Below, piece by piece: positions 1 to 10,352 of a stretch of DNA of 64,000 nt; position 1 is the stretch's first letter; every line of letters begins with the position of its first letter. Source of the stretch: Celeribacter marinus. GTDB lineage: Bacteria; Pseudomonadota; Alphaproteobacteria; Rhodobacterales; Rhodobacteraceae. A model generated the notes under the pieces. That model did not search any database. It was given only the letters and a program-made list of their open reading frames with translations, and was not told the DNA's origin. A program made the position numbers and the translations under genes. The DNA is taken from positions 1,936,932 through 2,000,931 of the forward strand of contig NZ_CP012023.1 in assembly GCF_001308265.1 (NCBI RefSeq), read 5' to 3'.

Positions 1-945
<945 letters not shown>

Positions 946-1013
946 TTTGATCCAGTAAAAGCAAAACTTACTAGATTAATCAAAAGCATACACACAACAC
1001 AGTATACTTGACT

Positions 1014-1157
1014 TGGCTCTTTATTCGGTTTGGTGGTCACAGCGCTAGTGAAACACCCGATCCCATCCCGAACTCGGCCGTTAAGCACGGTTGCGCCGAT
1101 GGTACTGCGTCTTAAGACGTGGGAGAGTAGGTCACCGCCAAACCTAATAAAGAGCCA
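1014..1157 (+). other. Inverted repeat enclosing 5S rRNA (processing stem)
   Basis: TGGCTCTTTATT at 1014-1025 is a perfect 12-base reverse complement of AATAAAGAGCCA at 1146-1157. The arms flank the 5S gene exactly, so the precursor can form a long stem that brings both 5S ends together. Such stems are usual RNase cleavage sites during rRNA maturation; this role is inferred. Confidence 0.75.
1027..1144 (+). rRNA. rrf: 5S ribosomal RNA
   Basis: 118 nt running from GGTTTGGTGG to CCGCCAAACC, with complementary termini (helix I). The internal CCGATGGTACTGCG and GGGAGAGTAGGTC segments are conserved in bacterial 5S. It follows 23S after about 80 nt. Confidence 0.96.
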
Positions 1158-1205
1158 CATATTCTCTCAACGATGAAAATAACAACCTCCGGTTCAATAC
1201 CCTGT

Positions 1206-1282
<77 letters not shown>

Positions 1283-1560
1283 AATCTTACCAATAAATCA
1301 ATACCTTAGATCCCTAGTAAAACACTGGGGATTTACGTGTGCGCATTTACGTCAACGCCACGTCAACGTTTGGCAAGGCGCAAACCCAGAACAGCCGTAT
1401 TCGTTCGTAATCACCAACAACCAGACCCGCTCAGCGATGCTCGGTGGTATAGAAACAGTTTGGGCGGGCAGCCCAATTCAATACAGTTGATAGATTTTGA
1501 CCTGAGCCCCTAAAGTTCCTCCAAATTTGTGTAGAGTCCGCCCAACAAAAGGACGGACAA

Positions 1561-1824
1561 ATGAAGGCACGATTTACGGACGAACAGATCATTGGGATGA
1601 TCAAGGAACAGGAAGCTGGTGAGAAGACCGCTGATGTATGTCGGCGGCACGGGATCAGCTCAGCGACGTTCTATAAATACAAATCGAAGTATGGTGGCAT
1701 GGAGCCGTCGGATGCGAAGCGATTGCGTGCGCTTGAAGACGAGAACGGCAAGCTGAAGAAGCTTTTGGCTGAACAGATGCTCGACAACGCGATGTTGCGA
1801 GACATCAATTCAAAAAAATGGTGA
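1561..1824 (+). CDS. IS3-family transposase OrfA (IS A)
   Basis: An 87-residue DNA-binding subunit. The N-terminal helix-turn-helix ([17 protein letters not shown] to [15 protein letters not shown], about residues 4-45) recognises the IS ends. A leucine-zipper-like heptad region (about 55-80) follows. The frame ends just after a run of seven A at 1812-1818; slippage by -1 there would join it to OrfB and give the OrfAB transposase, as in other IS3 elements. OrfA overlaps the OrfB start at 1818. Confidence 0.92.
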   Translation: MKARFTDEQIIGMIKEQEAGEKTADVCRRHGISSATFYKYKSKYGGMEPSDAKRLRALEDENGKLKKLLAEQMLDNAMLRDINSKKW

Positions 1825-2657
1825 CGCCTGCTGGGAAGCGGCAAGCGGTGGTTCACCTGTGCGAAGCGCACGGTGTGAGCCAGCGGCGGGCGTGTGATGT
1901 GCTGCAAATTGATCGGTCAACGGTACGGTATCTGTCGCGTCGTGGCGATGATGCTAAACTGCGGGATGCCATCAAACGAGTTTCGAGGGAGCGGCGTCGG
2001 TTTGGTTGCCGCCGTATTCACGTGATGATTGCGCGGGAGGGCTTTGAGGTGAACCACAAGAAAGTGAGGCGCATCTACCGTGAAGAGAAGCTGCAGGTGC
2101 GCCGCAGAGGTGGCAGGAAGCGCGCTTTGGGCACAAGGAAGCCGATGGTGCTTCCGGATGGCCCAAACCAACGCTGGAGCTTGGATTTTGTGTCTGACGC
2201 CCTGACAGACGGTCGCAGGTTCCGCATTTTGGCAGTCGTTGATGACTTCAGTCGCGAGAACTTGGTTCTGGTGGCCGACACATCACTGTCTGGTCACCGT
2301 GTTGCACGTGAACTGGACAAGGTGATCGCTGAACGCGGCATGCCAAAGACGATTGTGTCGGACAACGGAACTGAGTTCACCAGCATGGCGATCCTCAAGT
2401 GGGTTCAGGAAACTGGTGTTGATTGGCACTATATCGCGCCCGGAAAACCCCAACAGAACGGCTTTATCGAAAGCTTCAATGGCAAGCTGCGAGATGAATG
2501 TTTGAATGAAACGTTATTTGGCACATTGCGCGATGCCCGCAAAACGCTTGAAGAATGGCAGGAGGATTACAACTGGCGCAGACCACATTCAGCATTGGGC
2601 AACCTCACCCCGATGGAATTTTTGCAAAGAAAGGCAATGGACAAGATGGCGGCCTAA
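1818..2657 (+). CDS. IS3-family transposase OrfB, DDE integrase domain (IS A)
   Basis: A 279-residue rve-type catalytic subunit. The DDE residues are visible in [17 protein letters not shown] and [12 protein letters not shown]. An N-terminal HTH_21 region ([12 protein letters not shown]) comes first. It is most likely made as an OrfAB fusion through the A7 slippery run. No frame damage is seen. Confidence 0.93.
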   Translation: MVTPAGKRQAVVHLCEAHGVSQRRACDVLQIDRSTVRYLSRRGDDAKLRDAIKRVSRERRRFGCRRIHVMIAREGFEVNHKKVRRIYREEKLQVRRRGGRKRALGTRKPMVLPDGPNQRWSLDFVSDALTDGRRFRILAVVDDFSRENLVLVADTSLSGHRVARELDKVIAERGMPKTIVSDNGTEFTSMAILKWVQETGVDWHYIAPGKPQQNGFIESFNGKLRDECLNETLFGTLRDARKTLEEWQEDYNWRRPHSALGNLTPMEFLQRKAMDKMAA

Positions 2658-2764
2658 CGCCAAAGATTTAACCCCAAGGACTCCGCACAAAGCTGGAGGA
2701 GACTTGGGGCTCAGGTCAATTTGTAGACGCCTTGCTTCGTCGTTTGAGAAACAAGGAGACAGTG

Positions 2765-2884
2765 ATGTCTGGGATTAGATCTAAAGATGACTTCAAGCCT
2801 GACGCGCTCGCGCAGGCGGTGGACTGGGGCTGTAATGCCCCGCTTGTGGCCTCCATAGGCGCGTCATCAAAACTGATTTTCTGA
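2765..2884 (+). CDS. Small hypothetical protein (39 aa)
   Basis: A 39-residue frame starting MSGIRSKDDFKPD, with AAGGAG about 7 nt before the ATG and a hairpin plus T-run about 45 nt after the stop. I do not recognise the product. IS A inserted some 45 bp upstream and may have separated it from its promoter. It could also be a remnant of a longer gene. The support is only the Shine-Dalgarno (SD) sequence and the possible terminator. Confidence 0.3.
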   Translation: MSGIRSKDDFKPDALAQAVDWGCNAPLVASIGASSKLIF

Positions 2885-2928
2885 AGTGGTGTGGTAAGCT
2901 TAGGTCGCGATCTAGGATAGATGATGCG

Positions 2929-2950
2929 AAGAGCGGGGCTCTTGGCTTTT
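2929..2950 (+). terminator. Possible rho-independent terminator
   Basis: AAGAGC-GGG-GCTCTT is a perfect 6-bp hairpin followed by GGCTTTT. It lies after the small plus-strand frame and just before the convergent lipoprotein gene. The stem is short, so the call is tentative. Confidence 0.4.
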
Positions 2951-2958
2951 AATCTGGT

Positions 2959-3096
2959 CTAACGCAACACACTCGAAACACCGCGCAAGTCAGTGGCGAC
3001 ACCTTCCAGCACAGTGCCAGTACCATCCAAGATTCCACTAGCAGTGCCGCAGCCTGATAAGACAGCGATTGTACTCAAAATTAGAATTAGTTTCAT
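2959..3096 (-). CDS. Small entericidin-like lipoprotein
   Basis: A 45-residue protein beginning MKLILILSTIAVLSGCG. A lysine plus a hydrophobic stretch lead into the lipobox LSGC (Cys16), so signal peptidase II should cleave it to a membrane-anchored peptide. The mature part is Gly/Val/Thr-rich (GTVLEGVATDLRG), much like alphaproteobacterial entericidin A/B family peptides. The role of these proteins is poorly known (envelope stress, bacteriolysis). It lies between two IS elements and its upstream region shows no strong SD. Confidence 0.65.
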   Translation of the reverse strand: MKLILILSTIAVLSGCGTASGILDGTGTVLEGVATDLRGVSSVLR

Positions 3097-3393
3097 GTGG
3101 TGGAGGCCCAATGTACGTTTGTTAATAGATAACGTTTAACTTGCACTTAAATGGTTTGTCAAAGCGCAAAGGGGGGCATCCGAAACTGGGTCACTGCGCG
3201 AAAATCGGACAGTTAAGTAAGTTGCGAGTTGTAGCTTGCTAGTCTTCAAACACGAGGGAGATCTCGAATCTCTGTGTATGAGGCTTAGTCCTTGCGGTTT
3301 TGACGAGTCATTTATTGCATCGTTCTTGACCTGCTCCCCGAAACTTCCCTCACTTTAATGTAGAGTTTGCTCAACCTTTGTAGGAGCAAACAA

Positions 3394-3657
3394 ATGCGAC
3401 AGAGTCGTTTTACCGAAGCCCAAATAATCGGGATGATCAAAGAACAAGAAGCTGGAATGCCCACGGCTGAGGTGTGTCGCAGACATGGCCTGAGTCCTGC
3501 GTCGTTTTACAAGTTCAAAGCCAAATACGGTGGCATGAACATTTCTGACACCCATCGCCTCAAATCGCTGGAAGACGAGAACGCCAAGTTGAAGCGTCTG
3601 CTGGCTGATACGATGCTCGACAATGTTGTTCTGAAAGACTTGCTGGGAAAGAACTGA
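3394..3657 (+). CDS. IS3-family transposase OrfA (IS B)
   Basis: 87 residues from ATG 3394 ([21 protein letters not shown]). The helix-turn-helix and the C-terminal coiled coil match OrfA of IS A. A longer reading from 3367 is possible but adds unconserved residues. Near its end the heptamer G-GGA-AAG (3645-3651) fits the X-XXY-YYZ pattern for -1 slippage into OrfB. Confidence 0.9.
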   Translation: MRQSRFTEAQIIGMIKEQEAGMPTAEVCRRHGLSPASFYKFKAKYGGMNISDTHRLKSLEDENAKLKRLLADTMLDNVVLKDLLGKN

Positions 3658-3668
3658 CGACACCGAAT

Positions 3669-4553
3669 GTGCGACGGGCTGCGGCACAAAAGGCAATGCG
3701 GGATCATGATATCTCGCAACGCCGGGCGTGCAGGCTTGTTGGTGTCGATCCCAAGACTGTCCGGCGCGATCAACCGCCGGATAATCCTGAAGTTCGCGAA
3801 GAGATGACGGCGATTGCCAACAAACGGCGGCGGTTTGGTTATCGCCGGATCGGCGTGCTGTTGGAGCGCAAAGGCATGATTATGAACCACAAGAAGCTGT
3901 ATCGACTTTATACGGAAGAAAAGCTGGGCGTCAGGCGACGAAGAGGCCGTAAGCGTGCGCGTGGATCACGCACGCCGATGCCTGTGGCGTTGAGACCTGG
4001 TGAGCGTTGGTCGCTGGATTTTGTCTCCGACACATTTGGCGCGTCTCGCAAGTTCCGCATGTTGGCTGTGAATGACGATTGCTGCCGTGAGAACCTATGC
4101 CTGATGGCGGACACCAGCATATCGGGCGCTCGAGTTGCGCGAGAACTGGATGCGCTTGTGCGCGTCTACGGAAAGCCAGCTTGTATTGTCTCAGACAATG
4201 GCACTGAGTTCACCAGTCGGGCGATCCTTAAATGGGCTGGCGATAACGACGTGGATTGGCATTACATTGATCCAGGCAAGCCCCAGCAGAATGGTTTTAT
4301 CGAAAGCTTCAACGGCAGCCTACGTGACGAACTGCTAAATGAGGAGATCTTCGACACGCTGGATGATGCCCGCCGCAAACTGGCACTCTGGCGCTACGAC
4401 TACAACAACGTAAGACCGCACTCATCGCTGGAGAATCAAACACCCGCTGAAGCGCGTCGTGCGCTTGAGCAATTTGAGGGCTCCGCGTCCGACGCGCTTG
4501 CCCAAACCGACGACGAAGAATATGAAATCCAAACCCGCAAACTCTCGTTATGA
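3669..4553 (+). CDS. IS3-family transposase OrfB, DDE integrase domain (IS B)
   Basis: 294 residues if started at GTG 3669, although production as an OrfAB fusion by -1 frameshift is more likely because the frame is open back to the OrfA end. The DDE residues lie in [17 protein letters not shown] and [12 protein letters not shown]. The HTH_21 segment is [12 protein letters not shown]. The gene looks intact. Confidence 0.92.
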   Translation: MRRAAAQKAMRDHDISQRRACRLVGVDPKTVRRDQPPDNPEVREEMTAIANKRRRFGYRRIGVLLERKGMIMNHKKLYRLYTEEKLGVRRRRGRKRARGSRTPMPVALRPGERWSLDFVSDTFGASRKFRMLAVNDDCCRENLCLMADTSISGARVARELDALVRVYGKPACIVSDNGTEFTSRAILKWAGDNDVDWHYIDPGKPQQNGFIESFNGSLRDELLNEEIFDTLDDARRKLALWRYDYNNVRPHSSLENQTPAEARRALEQFEGSASDALAQTDDEEYEIQTRKLSL

Positions 4554-4800
4554 ATGAGGGAGCCTCGGGGGGCAGGTCACACGGTAGATGAGGTTTGTCT
4601 GTTGGGAAGCTGCCGCGCGTTTTGGTGGTTTTTCAAATGACGCGTTTCAATCTCCTCCGTAGTATTCGACAGTGCCTTGGGGGCTATCTGCTAGAACGCA
4701 GTCAAGCTCTGTGGCCAAAGAGCCACCTCATGCCCCGTACGGGACAGATTGCGAGCCTTATGTTCGCCCATCTGGCCCAGTCCAGCAAACCCGACCCAAA

Positions 4801-6330
4801 TCACGCCACCTTTTCAGTTTCCAAGCCCGAAATAGCGGCAATCAGGTTTTCCTCGGTCACCTCTTCAGAGGTGAATGTCCGCATGATCCGGCCCGAATAC
4901 ATCGCTATGATGCGGTCGGCCACATGCAGCACCTCTGGCATTTCCGAGCTGATAACGATCACCGCATAGCCTTGCGCGGCCAGATCCCGAAGCAGGTTAT
5001 GGATTTCGGCCTTCGACCCTACGTCGATGCCGCGTGTAGGTTCGTCCACTATCAACACATTGGGGCGCATAGACAGCCATTTTCCGATGACGATCTTTTG
5101 CTGGTTGCCACCCGAGAGGTTGCCAACGAGCTGTTTCCAGCCTGGAGTTCTGATATCGAGTTTGTCGCGGTATTGATCGAAAATCGCGATCTCCGCACTG
5201 TCGTCAACGAAGGGGCCAGACGTCAGATCATCGACCTGCGGCAGGGTGATGTTATCGCGACAGCTCATGCCCAGGACCAGCCCTTGACCCTTACGGTCTT
5301 CTGGCACCAAAGAGATGCCCCGCTCGATCGCCTCATGAGGCGAATGAATCCGTACCTCTTCACCCTCCAACAGGATCGTGCCGGATGACGGGTTTCGAAG
5401 GCCAAACAATGTTTCGGCAATTTCTGTCCGGCCGGCACCGACTAGGCCATAAAACCCGAGAACCTCACCACGCCGCACTTCAAAGTTGACATCCTGGTAA
5501 CGGTTGCCGCAGCTTAGCCCGTGCACTTCGAGCGCGACACTACCCAGTTCATGGTTGCTTTCGTTGCGGCTGAGGTCGAGCTTGCGCCCGATCATCATCT
5601 GAGTCACTCCCTCTTCGTTGGTGTCCGCCGTGTTGACCGTGCCTTGATATTGGCCGTCGCGCAGAACGCTGATCCGGTCAGTGATCTTGAAGATCTCTTC
5701 CATCCGGTGCGAGATATAGGCAATGCCAACACCCTGTTCTTGTAGGTCAGAGATGACTTCGAACAAAACAACCTTTTCCGCGTCGGTAAGCGATGCGGTT
5801 GGTTCATCAAAGATCACGGCCTTTGCGTCCACCGTCAGTGCGCGGGCAATTTCTACCATCTGTTGGTTGGCAATCGAAAGGTCACCCACACGCGTCGCGG
5901 CGCTGAAACTGACATTTAGCTTCTCGAGAATGGTGTTGGTCTTGGCCTCCAGTTCTGCCCAATCCACCAACCCGAACCGCTTGCGTGGCAATTCTCCAAG
6001 ATAGATATTCTCGGCCACACTCAGCTCATCTGCAAGGCTGAGTTCTTGGTGGATGAAGACGATTCCTTTCGCTTTCGCGTCCAACGGGCCTGACATGATC
6101 ACTGGCTGTTCATTTACAATGATCAGGCCTTCGTCAGGCTGGTGAATTCCGCCAAGCACCTTCATTAGAGTTGACTTTCCAGCACCATTTTCACCCATCA
6201 GGGCATGCACTTCGCCCGGCAGGATCGAAAGAGAGACACCATCAAGTGCACGTACGCCGGGAAACGTCTTTACGATCCCTTCCAGCCGCAGGACAGGGGC
6301 GGGGGTCGTCGGTTCAATAGCCTCGATCAT
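4801..6330 (-). CDS. Sugar ABC transporter ATP-binding protein (RbsA/MglA-like)
   Basis: 509 residues with two fused ABC domains, the CUT2 arrangement. The first Walker A is GENGAGKST (about 46-54) with DEPTASL as Walker B. The second domain has the degenerate P-loop GLVGAGRTE and the signature LSGGNQQK, as normal for RbsA proteins. It powers uptake of a sugar or related small molecule through the two permeases encoded upstream. Its ATG overlaps the stop of the preceding permease gene by four bases. It is last in the minus-strand operon. Confidence 0.93.
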   Translation of the reverse strand: MIEAIEPTTPAPVLRLEGIVKTFPGVRALDGVSLSILPGEVHALMGENGAGKSTLMKVLGGIHQPDEGLIIVNEQPVIMSGPLDAKAKGIVFIHQELSLADELSVAENIYLGELPRKRFGLVDWAELEAKTNTILEKLNVSFSAATRVGDLSIANQQMVEIARALTVDAKAVIFDEPTASLTDAEKVVLFEVISDLQEQGVGIAYISHRMEEIFKITDRISVLRDGQYQGTVNTADTNEEGVTQMMIGRKLDLSRNESNHELGSVALEVHGLSCGNRYQDVNFEVRRGEVLGFYGLVGAGRTEIAETLFGLRNPSSGTILLEGEEVRIHSPHEAIERGISLVPEDRKGQGLVLGMSCRDNITLPQVDDLTSGPFVDDSAEIAIFDQYRDKLDIRTPGWKQLVGNLSGGNQQKIVIGKWLSMRPNVLIVDEPTRGIDVGSKAEIHNLLRDLAAQGYAVIVISSEMPEVLHVADRIIAMYSGRIMRTFTSEEVTEENLIAAISGLETEKVA

Positions 6331-7328
6331 ACCTTCAACTCCTCTTGGCCTTTTACGTTTAACTGCCGATCAAGGAACAGCACAGCGATCAAAATGAGAC
6401 CGATCACAAGGTTAACGGTCGATGTATCAGCACCGATATGGCTCAGCCCCTTGCGCAACAACTGGATCGCCACCACTCCGCCGAAGGTCGAAATGATTGA
6501 GCCCGCCCCACCGGTCAGTTTGGTACCGCCCAGCACGACGGCGGTAATCACCCACAACTCATAAAGTTGGCCATCATTGGGGTTCACCGAACCGGATTCC
6601 GAATAGAAAACTACTGCGGACAGTGCCGCCAAGAAACCGATGATCATAAAGTTGATCATCATGTGTGGGCCGACACGGATGCCGGCATTGACGGCTGCTT
6701 CGCGGTTGTTACCAATGGCATAGGCATTGCGACCGTGGACTGTGCGGGTCATCAGAAACCAGATCACTACAGTTACAGCCAGCAAGAACCACGTCGCCGT
6801 ATGAAACCCAAGAAACTGCGCCTCGGCGAAATCGACCAGCGTCCAGTTAAGGTGGCTTGTCGGCTGTTCGCCGTTGTACATAAAGACCAACCCGCGATAA
6901 CCAAGCATGGAACCCAGCGTCACGATAAATGCATCCACTCCGGTCTTCCACACGATTAACCCATTGATACCCCCAAGGATAACGCCGGTTAGAAGCGCCA
7001 AACACCAAGCCACGGGAATGACCCAATTTCCGAGACCTGCGAACATGGTCCATGTCATCGAATCCAGCAGCACAATAGCGCAGATTGCGTAGATTGCCCC
7101 TACCGACAGGTCAATATTGCCGTTGACCATGACGATGGTCATACCCATTGCGATGATGCCAATAGGAGTTGACTGCTTAAGCAGCAGCAGCATGTTATCT
7201 GTGTTCATGAAGGCCTTCTCGCTCACAGAGAAGAACTCTCCCGCGACCGAAAAGAAGATCAGCTCAAGGACGATAAAGCCCCAGATAGCGCCACCCGCGA
7301 GGTATTTTGAAAGTGTTCCAGCTTGCAT
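6327..7328 (-). CDS. Sugar ABC transporter permease (RbsC-like), subunit 1
   Basis: A 333-residue, very hydrophobic protein of the BPD_transp_2 (branched-chain/ribose) permease family with about 9-10 predicted membrane helices. The family motif region is seen in NGNIDLSVGAIYA (N-terminal half) and VVLGGTKLTGGAGS (C-terminal half). It is encoded between a second, different permease and the ATPase, so the membrane channel is probably a heterodimer. It overlaps the ATPase gene by 4 nt, indicating coupling. Confidence 0.92.
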   Translation of the reverse strand: MQAGTLSKYLAGGAIWGFIVLELIFFSVAGEFFSVSEKAFMNTDNMLLLLKQSTPIGIIAMGMTIVMVNGNIDLSVGAIYAICAIVLLDSMTWTMFAGLGNWVIPVAWCLALLTGVILGGINGLIVWKTGVDAFIVTLGSMLGYRGLVFMYNGEQPTSHLNWTLVDFAEAQFLGFHTATWFLLAVTVVIWFLMTRTVHGRNAYAIGNNREAAVNAGIRVGPHMMINFMIIGFLAALSAVVFYSESGSVNPNDGQLYELWVITAVVLGGTKLTGGAGSIISTFGGVVAIQLLRKGLSHIGADTSTVNLVIGLILIAVLFLDRQLNVKGQEELKV

Positions 7329-7341
7329 TTTCTTTCCTTAT

Positions 7342-8316
7342 TTAGGCGATCGGCGACATGAGCCTGCCGCGCTTGGCCGCAATATCAAGCCAGACTGCAA
7401 GGATGATGATGACCCAGGTCACGACGTACTGTACGGAGAAATCAAGCCCCACCAGCAAGAGACCATTTTGAATGAACCCGAGAATGAGTACGCCGATCAC
7501 CGTCTTGAAGATTGTTCCCGAACCACCGAGTAGAGATGCACCTCCAAGAATGACGGCAGCGAGTACTTCAAGCTCTAGTCCTTGCCCTACTGTGTTTTGT
7601 GACCCCATGGAGCGACTGGCCTGGATGAGACCAGCTGTGGCCACGCACAGCGCGCTCATGATGTAGCACAGGAAAACCACGCGGGCCCGCCGAACGCCTG
7701 AGAAGGTCGCCGCCGTACCATTGCCGCCCACCGCGTAAACTTTTCGGCCAAACGGTGTCTTGGACAATATAATGCCCAGCAAAGCCGCCAGCGCGATGAA
7801 CATCAGGATCGGCGTCTGAATTCCCATGATATTGCCTTGCCCGAAGATCGCAAACCAAGTGCCTTCTTTGTCGGCAATGTCCATATTCTTGCCGCCCGAA
7901 TAGGTCAGCGTCAGTCCGTGAATGGCCGAAAGCATTCCCAGCGTCACAATCAATGAATTGAGCTTGAGGTAGCCAACAAGAAACCCGATGAAAGTCCCAA
8001 GGCAGAGAGTCATCGCGAACATGGCAGGGATCGCAAGGGTTGGTCCTATCTTGTCGTGAAGATCAAGGACCACAATGGTTGAGAACGACATCATCGACCC
8101 TACGGAGAGATCGAGGTTGCCGCTGATAACGACAAAGGTCACCCCCAACGCCATCACCCCCAAAATCGCCGAAGACCTGACTACGTTCTCGAAATTATCG
8201 AGGGTCAAGAATTTCGGGTTGGCAATTGTGAACCCAATTATGAAGAAAGCGAAGGCGATCAGAATGCCCTGTTTCTCTAGCAACTTTCCGATGTCCTGCT
8301 TTGTAAACTCAGCCAT
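7342..8316 (-). CDS. Sugar ABC transporter permease (RbsC-like), subunit 2
   Basis: 324 residues starting MAEFTKQDIGKLLEKQ. The ATG at 8316 is preceded by GGGAGGGAAC, so the longer open frame upstream is not used. It is a BPD_transp_2 protein with the paired motifs SGNLDLSVGSMM and VILGGASLLGGSG. It is partner to the next gene, 13 bp away. The substrate cannot be read from sequence. Confidence 0.92.
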   Translation of the reverse strand: MAEFTKQDIGKLLEKQGILIAFAFFIIGFTIANPKFLTLDNFENVVRSSAILGVMALGVTFVVISGNLDLSVGSMMSFSTIVVLDLHDKIGPTLAIPAMFAMTLCLGTFIGFLVGYLKLNSLIVTLGMLSAIHGLTLTYSGGKNMDIADKEGTWFAIFGQGNIMGIQTPILMFIALAALLGIILSKTPFGRKVYAVGGNGTAATFSGVRRARVVFLCYIMSALCVATAGLIQASRSMGSQNTVGQGLELEVLAAVILGGASLLGGSGTIFKTVIGVLILGFIQNGLLLVGLDFSVQYVVTWVIIILAVWLDIAAKRGRLMSPIA

Positions 8317-8397
8317 TGTTCCCTCCCTTGGGTCACTCTCGGCGGCCCTTAGTTCATTTCTTTTCAGCCTGCCGGACGGCCTCCCCGGCACATCAGA

Positions 8398-9189
8398 TCA
8401 AACCAGTGTCATGCCGCCGTCAATCATTACGATCTGACCTGTCATGTAGTCGCTTTCCGGTGCTGCCAGAAAGGTGGTCGTTCCAATGATGTCTTGTGGC
8501 TTGGCAACGCGGCCACGCAAGATTTCAGATGAAAACTCTTCCATTGCCTGACCGGGACGTTCGGCTGCGCCGATGTCCATAAGGTCTCGATCGACCTGCT
8601 CCCACATCTCGGTGTCTACCACACCGGGGGCGAACCCTGTTACCGTGATATTATGTCTTGCTAAGTCGCGCGCGCCCGATTGGGTCAGCGCCACAACCGC
8701 AAATTTACTGGCACAGTAGGGTGCCACGTTATCAAAACCCTGACGGCTGGCAATTGAGGCGGTGTTGATTATCTTGCCGCCTCTGCCCTGCTTGATCATT
8801 TGGCGGGCCGCTTCCTGCATGCCAATCATACAGCCAAGCCCGTTGACCCCCATGATAAAATTCCAGTTGTCTTCGGTGACATCCATAAAGTTCATTGGCC
8901 GATTGACGCCTGCATTGTTGAACTTCACATCCAGCCTTCCGAACGACGCGACCGTATGGTTGATCATCGCGCGTACTTTGGCGCGGTCGGTCACATCGAC
9001 CTGTGCATGTGTCACTTTGCTGTCGCCGTATGTCTTTCGGTTCGCGTCTGCGACCTTGGCAATCTTATCACCATTGATGTCGGCGAAACATACGCTTGCT
9101 CCTTCTTCCAGAAGCGCCTCAGCGATGGCGCGCCCAATACCTTGCGCGGCACCTGTAACAATGCACGACCGACCAGAGACTCGACCCAT
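8398..9189 (-). CDS. Short-chain dehydrogenase/reductase (SDR) 1
   Basis: 263-residue classical SDR. The NAD(P)-binding glycine motif is TGAAQGIG (about 12-19), NNAG is near residue 90, and the catalytic Ser and YCASK lie near 150-165. The C-terminal GQIVMIDGG strand is typical. GGGAGAAG precedes the start. It lies between the binding-protein gene and the permeases, so it probably oxidises the imported polyol or sugar derivative. It is one of three SDRs in the locus. The exact substrate is unknown. Confidence 0.92.
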   Translation of the reverse strand: MGRVSGRSCIVTGAAQGIGRAIAEALLEEGASVCFADINGDKIAKVADANRKTYGDSKVTHAQVDVTDRAKVRAMINHTVASFGRLDVKFNNAGVNRPMNFMDVTEDNWNFIMGVNGLGCMIGMQEAARQMIKQGRGGKIINTASIASRQGFDNVAPYCASKFAVVALTQSGARDLARHNITVTGFAPGVVDTEMWEQVDRDLMDIGAAERPGQAMEEFSSEILRGRVAKPQDIIGTTTFLAAPESDYMTGQIVMIDGGMTLV

Positions 9190-9238
9190 TTATCTTCTCC
9201 CATATATGAAATTAATTTTGGAATGCGAAAGGGCGTAA

Positions 9239-9260
9239 GGTGGGGGGGCATCCCCCCACC
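9239..9260 (-). promoter_or_regulatory. GC-rich intercistronic hairpin after the binding-protein gene
   Basis: GGTGGGGGG and CCCCCCACC form a perfect 9-bp stem with a 4-nt loop, 14 bases after the binding-protein stop. There is no T-run on the minus strand, so it is more likely an mRNA-stabilising or partial-termination element. Such hairpins often give high expression of the periplasmic component relative to downstream genes; this role is inferred. Confidence 0.55.
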
Positions 9261-9273
9261 CAAAGTTAGAGCC

Positions 9274-10230
9274 TTAGAATACAGGCTTTGTGTAATCGCC
9301 CATATTGTCCTGAGTAATCTTTGGCGTATCGAAGTAGTTCAGGAACGGCAGCTCTTCGCCGTTGAGCAGATCAATCGCGGACTTCAGCGCGGCTTCTGCA
9401 TCATCAACCGGCGACTGGTAGATCGAACCCCAATAGGTACCTGCGGCCATCGCTTCATATCCAACTGCGAAGTTTGTGGCGCCAACGAAAGTGATACCCT
9501 CGCGACCGGCGGCCACGGCTGCGTTCATTGCGCCAACACCCATGTTGTCGTCTCCGGAATAGACGCCGTCGATGTCGTCATACTTGACGAGGAAGGCTTC
9601 CATGACTTGCTGCGACTTTTCACGGTTCCAGTCACCAGGCTGCTCGTCGATCTGCTCAACGTTCGGGCAGACTTCGGGTAGACGGTCGTTGAAGCCCTTG
9701 GCGCGCTCGATGGCCGTCGTGTAGCCAGGCTGGCCAGTGATGTGTACAACCTTGGCTTCGTTCTCAATTCCCAATGCTTTAAAGCGATCACACATGATTT
9801 CGGCAGAGCGCGAGCCTTGGGTAATGTTATCTGGGCCAGAGAACGTCGCGACGAACGGGAAACCGGCTTCAGCGATATTCGAGTTGGTTACGACAACCGG
9901 AATGCTCGCCTGATGTGCCTTGCGGACAGCAGGGATAACTGCTTCGCCGTTTGTCGGCCAAATGATGATCGCGTCAACTTCTTGCTGAATGAGGTCTTCC
10001 ATTTGTGCGATCTGGCGGGCAACGTCGCCACCAGCGTCCAAAACGACGACTTCAACATCATCGTTGGCTTCTGCCGCGGCGATGAAGGCCATTTCGTAAG
10101 TCGTTTGGTAGCTGTCGACCCCAACATTGTTCTGCGTGATGCCGATCGTCATGGTTTCAGCGGTAGCCATACCCGCAAAGGCCATCGCCGCTGTTGCCGT
10201 CGTGGCTACTAGAATTGAACGTAGTTTCAT
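9274..10230 (-). CDS. Periplasmic sugar-binding protein (RbsB-like)
   Basis: 318 residues from the ATG at 10230, which has GGAGGAGAT in front; an upstream in-frame ATG is less likely. The signal peptide MKLRSILVATTATAAMAFAGMATA is cleaved around residue 24. The mature protein is a periplasmic-binding-protein-4 type with IGITQNNVGVD, DAIIIWPTN and VYSGDDNMGVGA segments. It delivers the ligand to the two permeases. It is first in the minus-strand operon and faces the regulator across the 10353-10406 operator. Confidence 0.93.
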   Translation of the reverse strand: MKLRSILVATTATAAMAFAGMATAETMTIGITQNNVGVDSYQTTYEMAFIAAAEANDDVEVVVLDAGGDVARQIAQMEDLIQQEVDAIIIWPTNGEAVIPAVRKAHQASIPVVVTNSNIAEAGFPFVATFSGPDNITQGSRSAEIMCDRFKALGIENEAKVVHITGQPGYTTAIERAKGFNDRLPEVCPNVEQIDEQPGDWNREKSQQVMEAFLVKYDDIDGVYSGDDNMGVGAMNAAVAAGREGITFVGATNFAVGYEAMAAGTYWGSIYQSPVDDAEAALKSAIDLLNGEELPFLNYFDTPKITQDNMGDYTKPVF

Positions 10231-10352
10231 AGTGATCTCCTCCAAGAACTTTATAGACGTTTATGTCTTTTCCCCACCCTCCCGGTGGGAATCACCATCC
10301 GACGAGCCGGTGTGATCCTATACAGTCTTCACGAGAGACCGAAGTTTAACCT

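Larger units (their letters stand above)
1498..2718 (+). mobile_element. Insertion sequence A, IS3 family (IS407 group), complete
   Basis: A 1221-bp element with imperfect terminal inverted repeats: TGACCTGAGCCCC at the left and its complement GGGGCTCAGGTCA at the right. It is flanked by the 4-bp direct repeat ATTT (1494-1497 and 2719-2722); 4 bp is the usual target duplication of the IS407 group. It carries two overlapping transposase frames in the -1 relation. All parts look intact, so the element may be active. It lies 215 bp after tRNA-fMet, a stretch in which I see no gene. Confidence 0.92.
3327..4579 (+). mobile_element. Insertion sequence B, IS3 family (IS407 group)
   Basis: A 1253-bp element with terminal repeats TGACCTGCTCCCC (left) and GGGGGGCAGGTCA (right). 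Its proteins are related to, but clearly different from, those of IS A. No target duplication is visible (TTCT before, CACG after), so the flanks may have been rearranged since insertion. Between this element and the transporter (4580-4800) I see no gene. Confidence 0.87.

Noticed and set aside
4580..4800. A transposase remnant after IS B
   Set aside because: No frame with a recognisable transposase motif could be followed in this stretch.
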